A stretch of 64,000 nt of DNA from an uncultured Collinsella sp. (GTDB lineage: Bacteria; Actinomycetota; Coriobacteriia; Coriobacteriales; Coriobacteriaceae): contig CATYSO010000001.1 in NCBI GenBank assembly GCA_958412345.1, forward strand, positions 62,001 to 126,000. Reading direction: 5' to 3'. Both the position numbers and the translations under genes were made by a program. This document shows positions 26,632 through 35,413 of the stretch, in pieces. The notes under the pieces are model-generated. The model made no database searches and had not been told where the DNA came from. It was given only the letters and a program-made list of their open reading frames with translations. Each line of letters starts with the position of its first letter. The first letter of the stretch is position 1.

Positions 26632-27975
26632 TTACTCTTGAATGTCAAAGATGCTCTCTGACAAATCAAGATGAAGAAGCACTTTGGTGCCCTTGCCCGG
26701 CGCCGATTCGACACGTGTATAGGAGTGTGGCCCATAAAAGCGATGGATGCGTTCCGAAATATTGTGCATGGCCACACCGGCGCCGCCACCCTGGGGAGAG
26801 CTGGCGTCGGGACGGGCGGAGCGCTCGTCAAACAGTCTGGCGGCGGTACCCTCATCCATGCCCACGCCATTATCGGCCACGGCAATCAAGATTGCATCCT
26901 CGCCGTCTTGGTGAACGGTCACGTCGATCCTCAGAGCGCCGTCATCGCCCATACCATGACGCACGGCGTTCTCGACAATCGGCTGGATCACGAACGCCGG
27001 CACCAGCGTATCTTCCACATCCTCGGACACATCGAATGTCGCAAGCACGCGGTCCTCGCCAAAGCGGGCCTTCTCAAAGGTAAGGTAGCGCTTGGTCTGT
27101 GCGACCTCGCGCGAGACCGGAATAAGCGATCCCGAGTTGTCGAGCGTGGCGCGATAGAACGATGAGAACTCACGAAGCAGTTCGCGGGCCCGCAGCGGGT
27201 CGGTGCGCGTAAACGATGCAATGGTGTTCAGCGTGTTGAACAGGAAGTGCGGGTTAATCTGCGCCTGCAGCGCACGCACCTCGGCGCGCGCCGTGAGTTC
27301 CTTTTGCACCTCGAGCTCGTGGATGGCGAGCTGCGTGGACAAGATCTCGGCAAAGCCCGAGGCAAGCGCGTACTGGGTACGGTCGACGGCGCGCGGGGTC
27401 TTGTAGTAGAACTTGAGCGTGCCGACGGTACGATCGCCCACCTTGATGGGGGCGATAATGCCGGCGGGGACTTGGTTGTGCGAGCCGTCCGAGCCCACGA
27501 CATCCACCATACGGTTGAACGACTGCACGATGCCATGTTCGATAACGTAGCGTGTGGCAAGCGTGTGGATGGGAGAATCTGGCAGTAGTTTTTCCTCAAA
27601 CTCGCCCGCGCAGGCAAGCACGTTGTCCTCGTCGGTGATGGCCACCGTCATGGCGCGCGTCTCGGGCAAAATGCGCTGGCACACCAAACGCGCCGATTCC
27701 TGTGTCAAACCGCCCTTAATGTCCTCGAGCATGGCCGAGGCCACCGAGAGCGTCTCCTCGGTGTACTGGGAGCGCACCGAATCGGGATTGAGCGTCAAAA
27801 AGATAAAGATGCACAGAAAGATGCACAGTAGCGCGCAGGCAATCACCGTGGCGATCGGCTCGATACCGGTCACCAGGGCAAAAATAAAGTACACCAGCAC
27901 GCAAATGGCGCAGGCAACGGCAATGATGCGAAAGATTGATATTGAACTATCGCGCTGGGCGCGGCGGTCGATCAT
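26632..27975 (-). CDS. LytS-type sensor histidine kinase (first of two)
   Basis: This 447-residue protein has two N-terminal membrane segments (about 13-35 and 40-62), a GAF-like region (about 70-195) and the His_kinase domain with the phosphoacceptor His243 in QINPHFLFNTLN, then an ATPase domain with NAVRHG and DNGVGM motifs. It lacks the multi-pass LytS 5TM sensor, so sensing is probably cytoplasmic. Its ATG overlaps the stop of the glycosyltransferase gene by four bases (ATGA), which indicates translational coupling. A GGAGGGG site precedes the start. Confidence 0.92.
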   Translation of the reverse strand: MIDRRAQRDSSISIFRIIAVACAICVLVYFIFALVTGIEPIATVIACALLCIFLCIFIFLTLNPDSVRSQYTEETLSVASAMLEDIKGGLTQESARLVCQRILPETRAMTVAITDEDNVLACAGEFEEKLLPDSPIHTLATRYVIEHGIVQSFNRMVDVVGSDGSHNQVPAGIIAPIKVGDRTVGTLKFYYKTPRAVDRTQYALASGFAEILSTQLAIHELEVQKELTARAEVRALQAQINPHFLFNTLNTIASFTRTDPLRARELLREFSSFYRATLDNSGSLIPVSREVAQTKRYLTFEKARFGEDRVLATFDVSEDVEDTLVPAFVIQPIVENAVRHGMGDDGALRIDVTVHQDGEDAILIAVADNGVGMDEGTAARLFDERSARPDASSPQGGGAGVAMHNISERIHRFYGPHSYTRVESAPGKGTKVLLHLDLSESIFDIQE

Positions 27976-29159
27976 TCGGCCCCCTCCAGGATACTGATCA
28001 GTTGTGCGTCACGCCAAAGCCCGTCCATGATCTTGGGCCAAAAGCTCTGGAAACGCAGGTAGCTTGCAGCGTTTTGGCGCGCATAGACCTTTGCCTCGTC
28101 GATACCATGGCGCCAGATGCGCAGGTAGCCTTCATGCTCGCGGGTAAACACGCTGCGGACCATAGCGGTCTTGCGCACGCGGTCGTCGAGCTCGCGCGAA
28201 ATCCACGGGCCCGGGTAGGGCATGAGCGATGCCGCCGTAACGGGGATGAGCTCCTTTTGATGCGCGGCGAACGTCAACTTGGCCCGTTCGTAGTACCAAC
28301 GGTATACATCCTGCATAAAGCGCGGTGAGCGCTTTTCGGACTCCGGAGGCAGATGGCGCACGGTCCACTCGTTATCGAACCACACGTCGTAGCCAAACAT
28401 GCGCATGTTAAAGAGGTAATCCAAGTCCTCGCCGCGGGTGATAAACGGGTCAAAGGCCACACGCGTAAAGGCGCGGGCGTGCAGGGCCATCAGGCCGCCG
28501 CACACGTAGTTGGAGCGCGAGATGCGGGTGCCCGAGAGCGCCTTTTTCATCCAACGGTTGAACTCGATGCGCTTGGTCCACCAACGATGGCAGATGCCCG
28601 CCTTGTCCGTGGGAGCCAACGGCGAGCCATCGCGATCGTAGAAATAGCCGCTCTTGACCAAGATAGGCAAGCCCTGACGCGTCTGCTGCCCCAACGCATA
28701 GGTCGCGCGCTTCATAAAGTCGGCGTCGATGACAGTCTCATCGTCATCCAAAAAGATAACCGCGTCATGCCCCAGCACCGCGGCGCAGGCCAGCCCCATG
28801 TTGCGGATGGCACCGTAGCCTCGCAGGCTCACGCACTCGCCCGAACCCTTGGGCGCGATCTGAGCAACCCGGTCTGCGATGCGCGAGGCCTGGGTGTTGG
28901 TGACAACGGTGACCTTGAGCGTGGGATGCGCGTCGACAATCTCGTGCACGCGCAGCGACACATCGGCTGTGGCAGAAACGGGACAGACCACCAAAAGGAT
29001 GATGCGCGGGATGTCGCGCACCTGCTCAAGCGAGGCCAGACAGCGGTCGAGTTCGGGATTGTCGGCGTTGAGTCGTGTCGAATGGTCATAGGTGCCAGGG
29101 ACGTTTGCGCGAGCGTCATCGCCCGCCCAATACGTTGGAATCACGACCGTGGCGTTCAT
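27972..29159 (-). CDS. Glycosyltransferase of the GT-A fold
   Basis: This 395-residue protein begins with the GT-A strand NATVVIPTYWAG, has the metal/nucleotide-sugar motif FLDDDETV (about 138-145) and a later GEDLDYLF motif (acceptor-side acidic residues). It lacks membrane segments. It probably transfers sugar to a surface polymer or lipid. Its stop overlaps the start of the LytS-type kinase, so glycosyltransferase, kinase and regulator form one operon, an unusual pairing suggesting that the two-component system responds to, or controls, cell-surface glycans. The ATG at 29159 has GGGAGGG upstream. Confidence 0.85.
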   Translation of the reverse strand: MNATVVIPTYWAGDDARANVPGTYDHSTRLNADNPELDRCLASLEQVRDIPRIILLVVCPVSATADVSLRVHEIVDAHPTLKVTVVTNTQASRIADRVAQIAPKGSGECVSLRGYGAIRNMGLACAAVLGHDAVIFLDDDETVIDADFMKRATYALGQQTRQGLPILVKSGYFYDRDGSPLAPTDKAGICHRWWTKRIEFNRWMKKALSGTRISRSNYVCGGLMALHARAFTRVAFDPFITRGEDLDYLFNMRMFGYDVWFDNEWTVRHLPPESEKRSPRFMQDVYRWYYERAKLTFAAHQKELIPVTAASLMPYPGPWISRELDDRVRKTAMVRSVFTREHEGYLRIWRHGIDEAKVYARQNAASYLRFQSFWPKIMDGLWRDAQLISILEGAE

Positions 29160-29180
29160 GCCTTACCCTCCCTGCAACAC

Positions 29181-29217
29181 AAAAACGGGACGCCGCCAAA
29201 CACAGGCGACGCCCCGC
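29181..29217 (-). terminator. Terminator of the MFS transporter gene
   Basis: CGGGACGCCGCC (29186-29197) pairs with a similar GGCGACGCCCCG segment at about 29205-29216, and the minus strand continues GTTTTTGTG. It separates the transporter from the glycosyltransferase operon. Confidence 0.8.
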
Positions 29218-29330
29218 GACCTAGCTGACTCCATCATACCCACTTGGGCTAATCATTGTTCGAAAGTCAGAATGTTTATTGCGGATAACCCCAAAAGAGT
29301 ATCGCGGCGGACGCAATTACCGGCAAGTTC

Positions 29331-30590
29331 CTATGCGGCCTGCTCTGCCGTCTGAGACATGCGGGACAGACGGACCAGCAGCACAAAGCCCACCACCAGC
29401 AGCACGCCGATAGACAGGACGCCCAGCGAGGGGTTGCCGGTCAGCGAGGTGACGACCGACACCAAGAAGGTGCCCATAACACTTGCATAGCGGCCAAAGA
29501 TATCAAAGAAACCGTAGTACTCGTTGGACTTTTCCTTGGGAATAATGCGGCCAAAGTAGCTACGGCTGAGCGCCTGTACGCCGCCTTGGAACAGGCCGAC
29601 CAAAATGGCGAGTACCCAAAACTCGAAAGCGGTCTTTAAGAAGAACGCGGCAAAGAGCACGATGCCCATATAGGCGGCGACGGCCACCAGGATCATATTG
29701 AGCGTGCCCACGCGACCGGCAAGCTTGCCGTAGATAATGGCGGACGGGAAGGCCACGAACTGCGTAACGAGCAGAGCCAGCACCAGTTGGGTCGAGTCGA
29801 TGCCCAAAGCCGATCCATAGCTGGTTGCCATGGAAATGACCGTGTGCACGCCGTCGATGTAGAAGAAGAACGCGATCATGTAGACCAGCACGGTCTTGTT
29901 GTGGGCGATCTCGCACATGGTGTGTCCGACCTCGGAGAACACGCCGCCCACGATGTGGCCGATGGTGTCCTCGGGACCACGCTCGCGACCGTACTTTTGC
30001 TTATAGGTGCGAATGAGCGGCAGGGTAAAGATGAGCCACCAGGCACCAGTGATGACAAACGACAGACGCGTTGCCAGCATGGTGGGGACACCAAGAGCGG
30101 AGCCACCCATGATAAGCGCCAAGCAGATGATGAACGGCACGGTGGAACCGATGTAGCCCCAGGCATAGCCCGAACTGGACACGGCGTCCATGCGCTCGTC
30201 GGTGGTAATGTCGGGCAGCATGGCGTCGTAGAACGTCATAGAAGAGTTAAGGCCGATGGTGCACAGCACGTACACGGTCAAAAATGCCATGGCAGACATG
30301 GGGATAGCCTGCGCCAGGCAAAGAACCAGGCCCGTGAGGAAGAAGCCCAGGAAGAACTTGATCTTGTTGCCGGCGTAATCGGCAAGTGCGCCCAGAATGG
30401 GCATGAGCATGGCAATGACCAGCGAGGCAATCGTCTGCGCGTTGCCCCAAGCGACCACCAGGTCTGCCGAGGAAGCACCGGTATTGATGGCGTTAAAGTA
30501 GATGGGCACCACCGAGGTATTGAGCAGCACGAGGGCCGAGTTGCCCACATCGTACATAACCCAGTTACGCTCGAGCTTGGTGTATTTCAT
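29331..30590 (-). CDS. MFS transporter of the UMF1 (Atg22-like) family
   Basis: This 419-residue membrane protein has about twelve hydrophobic segments. The N-terminal YDVGNSALVLL motif and the GLFQGGVQALSRSYFGRIIP segment in the second half are characteristic of UMF1 proteins, related to the vacuolar amino-acid effluxer Atg22. The bacterial substrate is not established. The start at 30590 follows GAAGGGG. It is monocistronic, with its own terminator. Confidence 0.88.
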   Translation of the reverse strand: MKYTKLERNWVMYDVGNSALVLLNTSVVPIYFNAINTGASSADLVVAWGNAQTIASLVIAMLMPILGALADYAGNKIKFFLGFFLTGLVLCLAQAIPMSAMAFLTVYVLCTIGLNSSMTFYDAMLPDITTDERMDAVSSSGYAWGYIGSTVPFIICLALIMGGSALGVPTMLATRLSFVITGAWWLIFTLPLIRTYKQKYGRERGPEDTIGHIVGGVFSEVGHTMCEIAHNKTVLVYMIAFFFYIDGVHTVISMATSYGSALGIDSTQLVLALLVTQFVAFPSAIIYGKLAGRVGTLNMILVAVAAYMGIVLFAAFFLKTAFEFWVLAILVGLFQGGVQALSRSYFGRIIPKEKSNEYYGFFDIFGRYASVMGTFLVSVVTSLTGNPSLGVLSIGVLLVVGFVLLVRLSRMSQTAEQAA

Positions 30591-30691
30591 GAACAGGGCC
30601 CCTTCGCATTCGCCCGATATGCAGTTAGTTCATCGTACCCCAATTGTCCAGAACCGCTGGTAAGGATTCGGCAAAGGGGCACGCGCGGGCC

Positions 30692-31636
30692 CTATTCCTC
30701 GCGGTCGAACTCCTCGTCGGTGCCGAGCACGCGACCGCTGTAGTTGACGTGACTGGTCACGGCCTCCATGTCACCGGTCTCGATAAAACGCGCGACCGTG
30801 CACTCGTAATCGACCAGCGCGCGATCAAAGACCTCGGGGAAACTCTCGTTCGAGACCTCATCGGTAAAGGGATTCTTCCATGTCAGATGGCCCAGGTTAC
30901 CGGTGCGCTCGGGCAGCTCCGTCGTCACGCGATGGGCAAGGCCGTCGAGCAGCGAGTAGTCGTGCACCAAGCCCTCAACCAGCGAGATCGCGCGCGTCTT
31001 TGCGGAGCCGGCCGGCTCAATCGCGCGGTAAAGTCGTTGCATGTTGGCAACGGCAGCACCGTACTCCCCCGCCGGAATGTCAATGCCGTACACGCGTCCG
31101 GCAACATAGCTCATCAGCACGCCGGCCACGCGATTGATGCGATCGGTGGTGACGATCTCGCCCGCCGGCGGGTAATCGTCGACCGTAGCGCCATCGCGCT
31201 TAAGCTGCAGCATCAGTACATCCAGGTCGCTCTCGATCACGGCATGGACCTGGCTGCTCGAATCCTCAAGCTCGGGATCGGACTCCACGATGCCAAACTG
31301 CTGCTCGTAGACAAAGGGATGGGCATTACGGTCGAGCACATAGTGCGACAGCAGGCCCAGCGCAAAGGCGCGACCCAAGCTGGCGTCGCGCGGCAGCAGA
31401 TGCGACACGCCGTCGCGCAGGCACGCGAACTGGCGAGACATGCGCGAGCGATGCATGACCTGCGCCAGCAGCGTACAGTCGGAAACACGCGGTGTCAGAA
31501 TGTGAAAGAAAAACGGGTCGGGGCCTTGGTTGCCCAAGATAAAGGCAATGCGCTCTTCATCGGACGTGATGACGCCCTGCGGGAGACGGTCGATGCTTTC
31601 CTCGCCAAACAGATGATGGGTGATAAGCGCGGGCAT
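30692..31636 (-). CDS. Zinc-dependent phospholipase C family protein
   Basis: This 314-residue protein starts MPALITHHLFGEES and includes GNQGPDPFFFH and LGLLSHYVLDRNAHPF, the His/Asp-rich metal-binding helices of the zinc-dependent phospholipase C-like family. No signal peptide is seen, so it is cytoplasmic. Its activity in these bacteria is undemonstrated. The start is the ATG at 31636, five bases after AAAGGA. It lies 92 bases downstream of the second LytTR regulator and might be a target or operon partner. Confidence 0.8.
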   Translation of the reverse strand: MPALITHHLFGEESIDRLPQGVITSDEERIAFILGNQGPDPFFFHILTPRVSDCTLLAQVMHRSRMSRQFACLRDGVSHLLPRDASLGRAFALGLLSHYVLDRNAHPFVYEQQFGIVESDPELEDSSSQVHAVIESDLDVLMLQLKRDGATVDDYPPAGEIVTTDRINRVAGVLMSYVAGRVYGIDIPAGEYGAAVANMQRLYRAIEPAGSAKTRAISLVEGLVHDYSLLDGLAHRVTTELPERTGNLGHLTWKNPFTDEVSNESFPEVFDRALVDYECTVARFIETGDMEAVTSHVNYSGRVLGTDEEFDREE

Positions 31637-31728
31637 AATAATCCTTTCGATTTCATTCGATTCCACCCATTATGCCCACCGCGCGCCCATGCCAAACCTG
31701 CGATGGTAAACGACGACACGCAAGCCTC

Positions 31729-32463
31729 TTACGCAAGCCCCAGGTGCGACTTGACCTCGGCGGCACGACGACGGGACACCGGCACCGTCGAGCTCACGCG
31801 GTCGAGCCTGAGCTCCATCAACCCCGTGGAGCCAATCTCAACATTGTGCACGTCTTCCAAATTGACCAGATAGCTGCGATGAACGCGAATAAAGCCCTCG
31901 GAGCCCAAGCGACGCTCGAGCGAAGAGATCGACTCATTGATCAGGTACGTTCCCTCGGCGCAGATGGCGTTGCAAAAATCGGCGCGCGCCTCAAAGTAGC
32001 AGACGTCTGCGGCGGGAATGAACACCTTTTTGCCCCCGCGGTCCACCGTCAGACGCAAAGGCTGGCGCGGAGCGTGGATAACACGACGGGCACCCAAGGC
32101 TGCCTCGATCTTGTCGAGTGCCTTTGACAGGCGTGCGTCCTCGACCGGCTTGACGACATAGTCGACCGCATCAAGGTTATACGCATCGGCGGCAAACTCG
32201 GCAAACGCTGTCACAAACACAACCACCGGCGGCGTCTTTAGGTTCTGCAGCGTCTCGGCAAGCTCAATTCCCGAGCGGCCGGGCATCGTGATGTCCAAAA
32301 ACAACACGTTGGGCTTGTTCGAGAGAATCGACTCCACGGCCTCGGTGACATTGCCCGCCTCGGCAATCTGACCCACACGCATATCCTTTTCCAACAGATA
32401 GCGTAGCTCAGCCCTAATGGGAGGCTCGTCATCAACCACCAAGATGTTCCAGCCTTCGGACAT
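31729..32463 (-). CDS. LytTR-type response regulator (second of two)
   Basis: This 244-residue protein has a receiver domain with Asp57 in FLDITMPG and the VKPV switch Lys, then a LytTR DNA-binding domain (about 140-244, with GFIRVHRSYLVNL). It parallels the regulator at 25843-26559 along its whole length, ending in a similar SRRR segment. It lies 38 bases downstream of its sensor kinase. The start at 32463 has GGGGAA upstream. Confidence 0.92.
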   Translation of the reverse strand: MSEGWNILVVDDEPPIRAELRYLLEKDMRVGQIAEAGNVTEAVESILSNKPNVLFLDITMPGRSGIELAETLQNLKTPPVVVFVTAFAEFAADAYNLDAVDYVVKPVEDARLSKALDKIEAALGARRVIHAPRQPLRLTVDRGGKKVFIPAADVCYFEARADFCNAICAEGTYLINESISSLERRLGSEGFIRVHRSYLVNLEDVHNVEIGSTGLMELRLDRVSSTVPVSRRRAAEVKSHLGLA

Positions 32464-32501
32464 ATGTGCTTCCCCTCTTTTTCTCTCAATCCAACCGCGT
32501 G

Positions 32502-33893
32502 CTACGCCGTCAACGGCGCCGGCTCATGCGGCTCGCCGTTCAGCTCGACGATGACCTGCGTTCCCACGCCCTCCTGGGACTTCACGCGCATGCCGGAATC
32601 TTCTCCGTAAAAGAAATGGATGCGCTGAAGCACGTTGAAGAGCGCCAGGCCGCAACCTCGCTTGACGGAGCCGTCGGCGGTAATGCTCTCGGGCTCCTCT
32701 CGGCGATGTTGCTCAAACAGATGCGCGCAGACCTCTTCGCTCATACCGATGCCATCGTCCTCGACGATGATCTCCAAACCGTCATCGGTCTCGAAAGCCC
32801 TAACATGAATAGAAAGCGGCTCGGTCTCGCGCTGCGCGTGCTTGATGCAGTTTTCGAGCAACGGCTGCAAGATAAACGGCGGCACCAGGCTGTCGCGCAC
32901 CTCAAAGTCGATATCGACCGAGACGCGCAGACGGCCGTCGCCATACCGGGCCTGCATAAGATTGATATAACGAGTGCCCTGTTCCACCTCGTGCTCGAGC
33001 GTGGTGAGCGTATCGGAGTCAGAAAGCGTCTGACGATAGTAATTGGAAAAATCGATGAGCAGCGATCGCGCCTTGTCGGGCTCGGTTCGAACGAGCGACA
33101 CGATCGTGCTAATGGTGTTGAACAGAAAATGCGGGTCGACCTGCGACTGCAGGGCCCGAAGCTCCACGCGGGCTGTGAGCTCGTCCTGGCGCTCCAGCTC
33201 AAAGCTGGCGAGCTGCGTGGAGATGAGATCGGCAAAACCCGAGGCCAACGCCGTCTGGCGCATATCGATGCTGCTCAGGCGGGGATAGTACAGCTCGAGC
33301 GTACCCACGCAATGCCCGCGCACGGTAAGCGGCGCGACAATGCCGGCGCGCAGGCGGGGAAAATAGCCTCCCGTCTCATTGGAGGCGTCGCGCGAAAATA
33401 CACTCTGCTCGCCGGACTCGATCACGTTGAGCGTGGTCTTGAGCACAACCGGGGTGCCGGCAGGGCACTTTGCCGAGTCCTCGCCCCAGCTTGCCAACAC
33501 CTGTTTGCCATCGGTAAAGCAGATGGCAGAGGCGATGGTCTCGGACAGGATAATTTTAGAGGCGCCCAGGGCCGCTTCGGGCGTAAGGCCGCGCGACGTG
33601 TAGGCGAATATTTTTGATGCGATGGCGAGCGTACGGTCGGTTGCGCTCGATGTGAGGTCGTCGGGGACCACAAAGACATACGAGAAAAAGAAGCACAGCA
33701 TGACCAGGCCGGCAATAACGACAACGCCCGGAACGGGATTGGGATTATCGGTTAAATCCCAGATAAGCAGCAGGATAAGCGCCGGAACGACAATACCGAG
33801 CAGGATGGCCTGAACCACATGCTGGGCCGTACGAAAGACCTTGGTAGAGTTGTAGCTCTTGCCCAGAATCAGCCTGTTTAAATCCACCGTCAT
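32502..33893 (-). CDS. LytS-type sensor histidine kinase (second of two)
   Basis: This protein of about 463 residues has two membrane segments (about 25-47 and 55-77), a GAF-like sensory region (about 85-210) and a His_kinase domain with His255 in QVDPHFLFNTISTI, then an ATPase domain (NCIKHA and DDGIGM). It is paralogous to the kinase at 26632-27975, with the same layout. The ATG at 33893 immediately follows GAGGGG, which is tight; a GTG two codons later has better spacing. Both kinases keep the phosphoacceptor His. Confidence 0.9.
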   Translation of the reverse strand: MTVDLNRLILGKSYNSTKVFRTAQHVVQAILLGIVVPALILLLIWDLTDNPNPVPGVVVIAGLVMLCFFFSYVFVVPDDLTSSATDRTLAIASKIFAYTSRGLTPEAALGASKIILSETIASAICFTDGKQVLASWGEDSAKCPAGTPVVLKTTLNVIESGEQSVFSRDASNETGGYFPRLRAGIVAPLTVRGHCVGTLELYYPRLSSIDMRQTALASGFADLISTQLASFELERQDELTARVELRALQSQVDPHFLFNTISTIVSLVRTEPDKARSLLIDFSNYYRQTLSDSDTLTTLEHEVEQGTRYINLMQARYGDGRLRVSVDIDFEVRDSLVPPFILQPLLENCIKHAQRETEPLSIHVRAFETDDGLEIIVEDDGIGMSEEVCAHLFEQHRREEPESITADGSVKRGCGLALFNVLQRIHFFYGEDSGMRVKSQEGVGTQVIVELNGEPHEPAPLTA

Positions 33894-33920
33894 CCCCTCT
33901 TGTCCGTAGCACCCATAGCA

Positions 33921-33947
33921 ATAAAGAGGGCCGCAAGCGACCCTCTC
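33921..33947 (-). terminator. Terminator of the amidohydrolase operon
   Basis: AGAGGG (33925-33930) pairs with CCCTCT (33941-33946), with inner GC pairs, and the minus strand continues TTTATTG. It lies about 60 bases past the amidohydrolase stop. Confidence 0.75.
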
Positions 33948-34004
33948 CATTGCATTATGCAATCAAAAACTGTGTTTTACATCAAGCCATCGACAAACGG
34001 TATC

Positions 34005-35282
34005 TTAGGCGCTGTATTTGTTAGCCTCACCAAAAGTGCCAGCCTCGACGATCCAGCCGTCCTTCATGATGACGTCCATGTTGTCGGTGTTGAGCACGTG
34101 GATGTCGGCGGCGACGTCACCGTTGACAACCAGCAGGTCGGCGCACTTGCCGGCCTCGATGGAACCGGTCTCGTCCTCGATGTGGCACATCTTGGCACCG
34201 TTGAGGGTGGCGCAGGTGATGGTCTCGACCGGAGTGAAGCCGATCTTGTCGACGAACTCGTACATCTCCTCGATGGAGCAGGTGCCGTACGGGGTGACGA
34301 AGGAGAAGGAGTCGGAGCCGATCGTCATGACGACGCCGCGCTTCTTGGCCTCGCGCAGGCAGTCGTAGTTGCGCTGCAGCTCCTTCTCGACCAGGGTGCC
34401 CTCGTACTTGTCGTGCAGCTCGGGGACGTAGACGGGCGGATAGGTGGCGTACCAGGTGGGCAGGAAGGCGATCGTCGGGGTGAAGAAGGTGCCCTGCTCG
34501 GCCATGAGGTCCATGGTGCGCTCATCGATATCGAAACCGTGGATCAGCTGCTCGCAGCCAAAGCGGACGGAATCGTAGGCAGCGGCGTGGTTGTTGTAGC
34601 AGTGGCTCCACACGGGGATGCCGACCAACTTGGCCTCTTCGATCACGGCCTGGATCTCCTCGGAGCAGTAGTGCTGGTCGCGACCGGAATCCCAACGCCA
34701 GATGCCGCCACCGGTAGCCCAGATCTTGATGGCATCGGGGTTCTCGCGCAGGCGACGACGGACGGCCTTGCGCAGATCCCAAGGACCGTCGACCTGATCG
34801 CCCCAGGGGTGCGATTCCTTGTTGAGCTCCTGGCTGCAGTGGTGGGAGTCACCGTGGCCGGCAACGCGGCAGAAGCCAAGACCAGTGGCCAGAACGCGCG
34901 GGCCCTTGAAGACGCCCTTGTCGATGCAGTCGCGAATCTGGATACCAAAGCGGCCGATCTCGCAGACGGTGGTGAGGCCGTGGGTGAGGCAGTCGTAGGC
35001 CTGCTTGACGGCGACGGCCTGCTTCTCGAGGAGCGGCTGCATGACCCAGTCGGTGTCATCGTCGGTCAGGTTGCCCGAGAAGTGCAGGTGGGTGTCGATC
35101 AGGCCGGGAAGGACGGTCTTGCCGGCGGCGTCGATAACCTCAACGCCCTCGGGAAGGTCCTGCATAGCACCGGCATACTCGATCTTGCCGTTGTCGTCGA
35201 CGAGAACGAGGGAGTTCTCGACCGGCTCGGCACCGGTACCGTCGATGAGCTTGCCGCCAACGATTGCGTACTTAGTGGACAT
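34005..35282 (-). CDS. Metal-dependent amidohydrolase (imidazolonepropionase/Xaa-dipeptidase-like)
   Basis: This 425-residue cytoplasmic enzyme has the amidohydrolase set: HxH in DTHLHF (His65, His67), a Lys suited to carboxylation in AIKIWATGG, His residues in WSHCYNN and IHGFDI, and the Asp of GSDS near 324, with the small beta domain at both ends (GTGAEPVENS, then GKCADLLVV). Relatives cleave Xaa-Pro or Xaa-Arg dipeptides, N-acyl amino acids or imidazolones. It follows an amino-acid permease gene by 131 bases on the same strand, so it probably degrades what that permease imports. The precise substrate is unknown. Confidence 0.85.
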   Translation of the reverse strand: MSTKYAIVGGKLIDGTGAEPVENSLVLVDDNGKIEYAGAMQDLPEGVEVIDAAGKTVLPGLIDTHLHFSGNLTDDDTDWVMQPLLEKQAVAVKQAYDCLTHGLTTVCEIGRFGIQIRDCIDKGVFKGPRVLATGLGFCRVAGHGDSHHCSQELNKESHPWGDQVDGPWDLRKAVRRRLRENPDAIKIWATGGGIWRWDSGRDQHYCSEEIQAVIEEAKLVGIPVWSHCYNNHAAAYDSVRFGCEQLIHGFDIDERTMDLMAEQGTFFTPTIAFLPTWYATYPPVYVPELHDKYEGTLVEKELQRNYDCLREAKKRGVVMTIGSDSFSFVTPYGTCSIEEMYEFVDKIGFTPVETITCATLNGAKMCHIEDETGSIEAGKCADLLVVNGDVAADIHVLNTDNMDVIMKDGWIVEAGTFGEANKYSA

Positions 35283-35365
35283 GGTTCCTCCTTATGGATC
35301 CATATAGTGGGCGAGGCCATGTTGGGTTATGGCCTCACAAAGCTACCCAAGTGGTGCCGGGTTCG

Positions 35366-35392
35366 GTGCGCGGAAGAGAGGGGTCCGCGCAC
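35366..35392. repeat. Intercistronic hairpin between the permease and amidohydrolase genes
   Basis: GTGCGCGGA (35366-35374) and TCCGCGCAC (35384-35392) form a perfect 9-bp stem with no T-run. It may stabilise or process the shared transcript. Confidence 0.6.
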
Positions 35393-35413
35393 CCGATCCG
35401 CCCCGGCTCGGCG

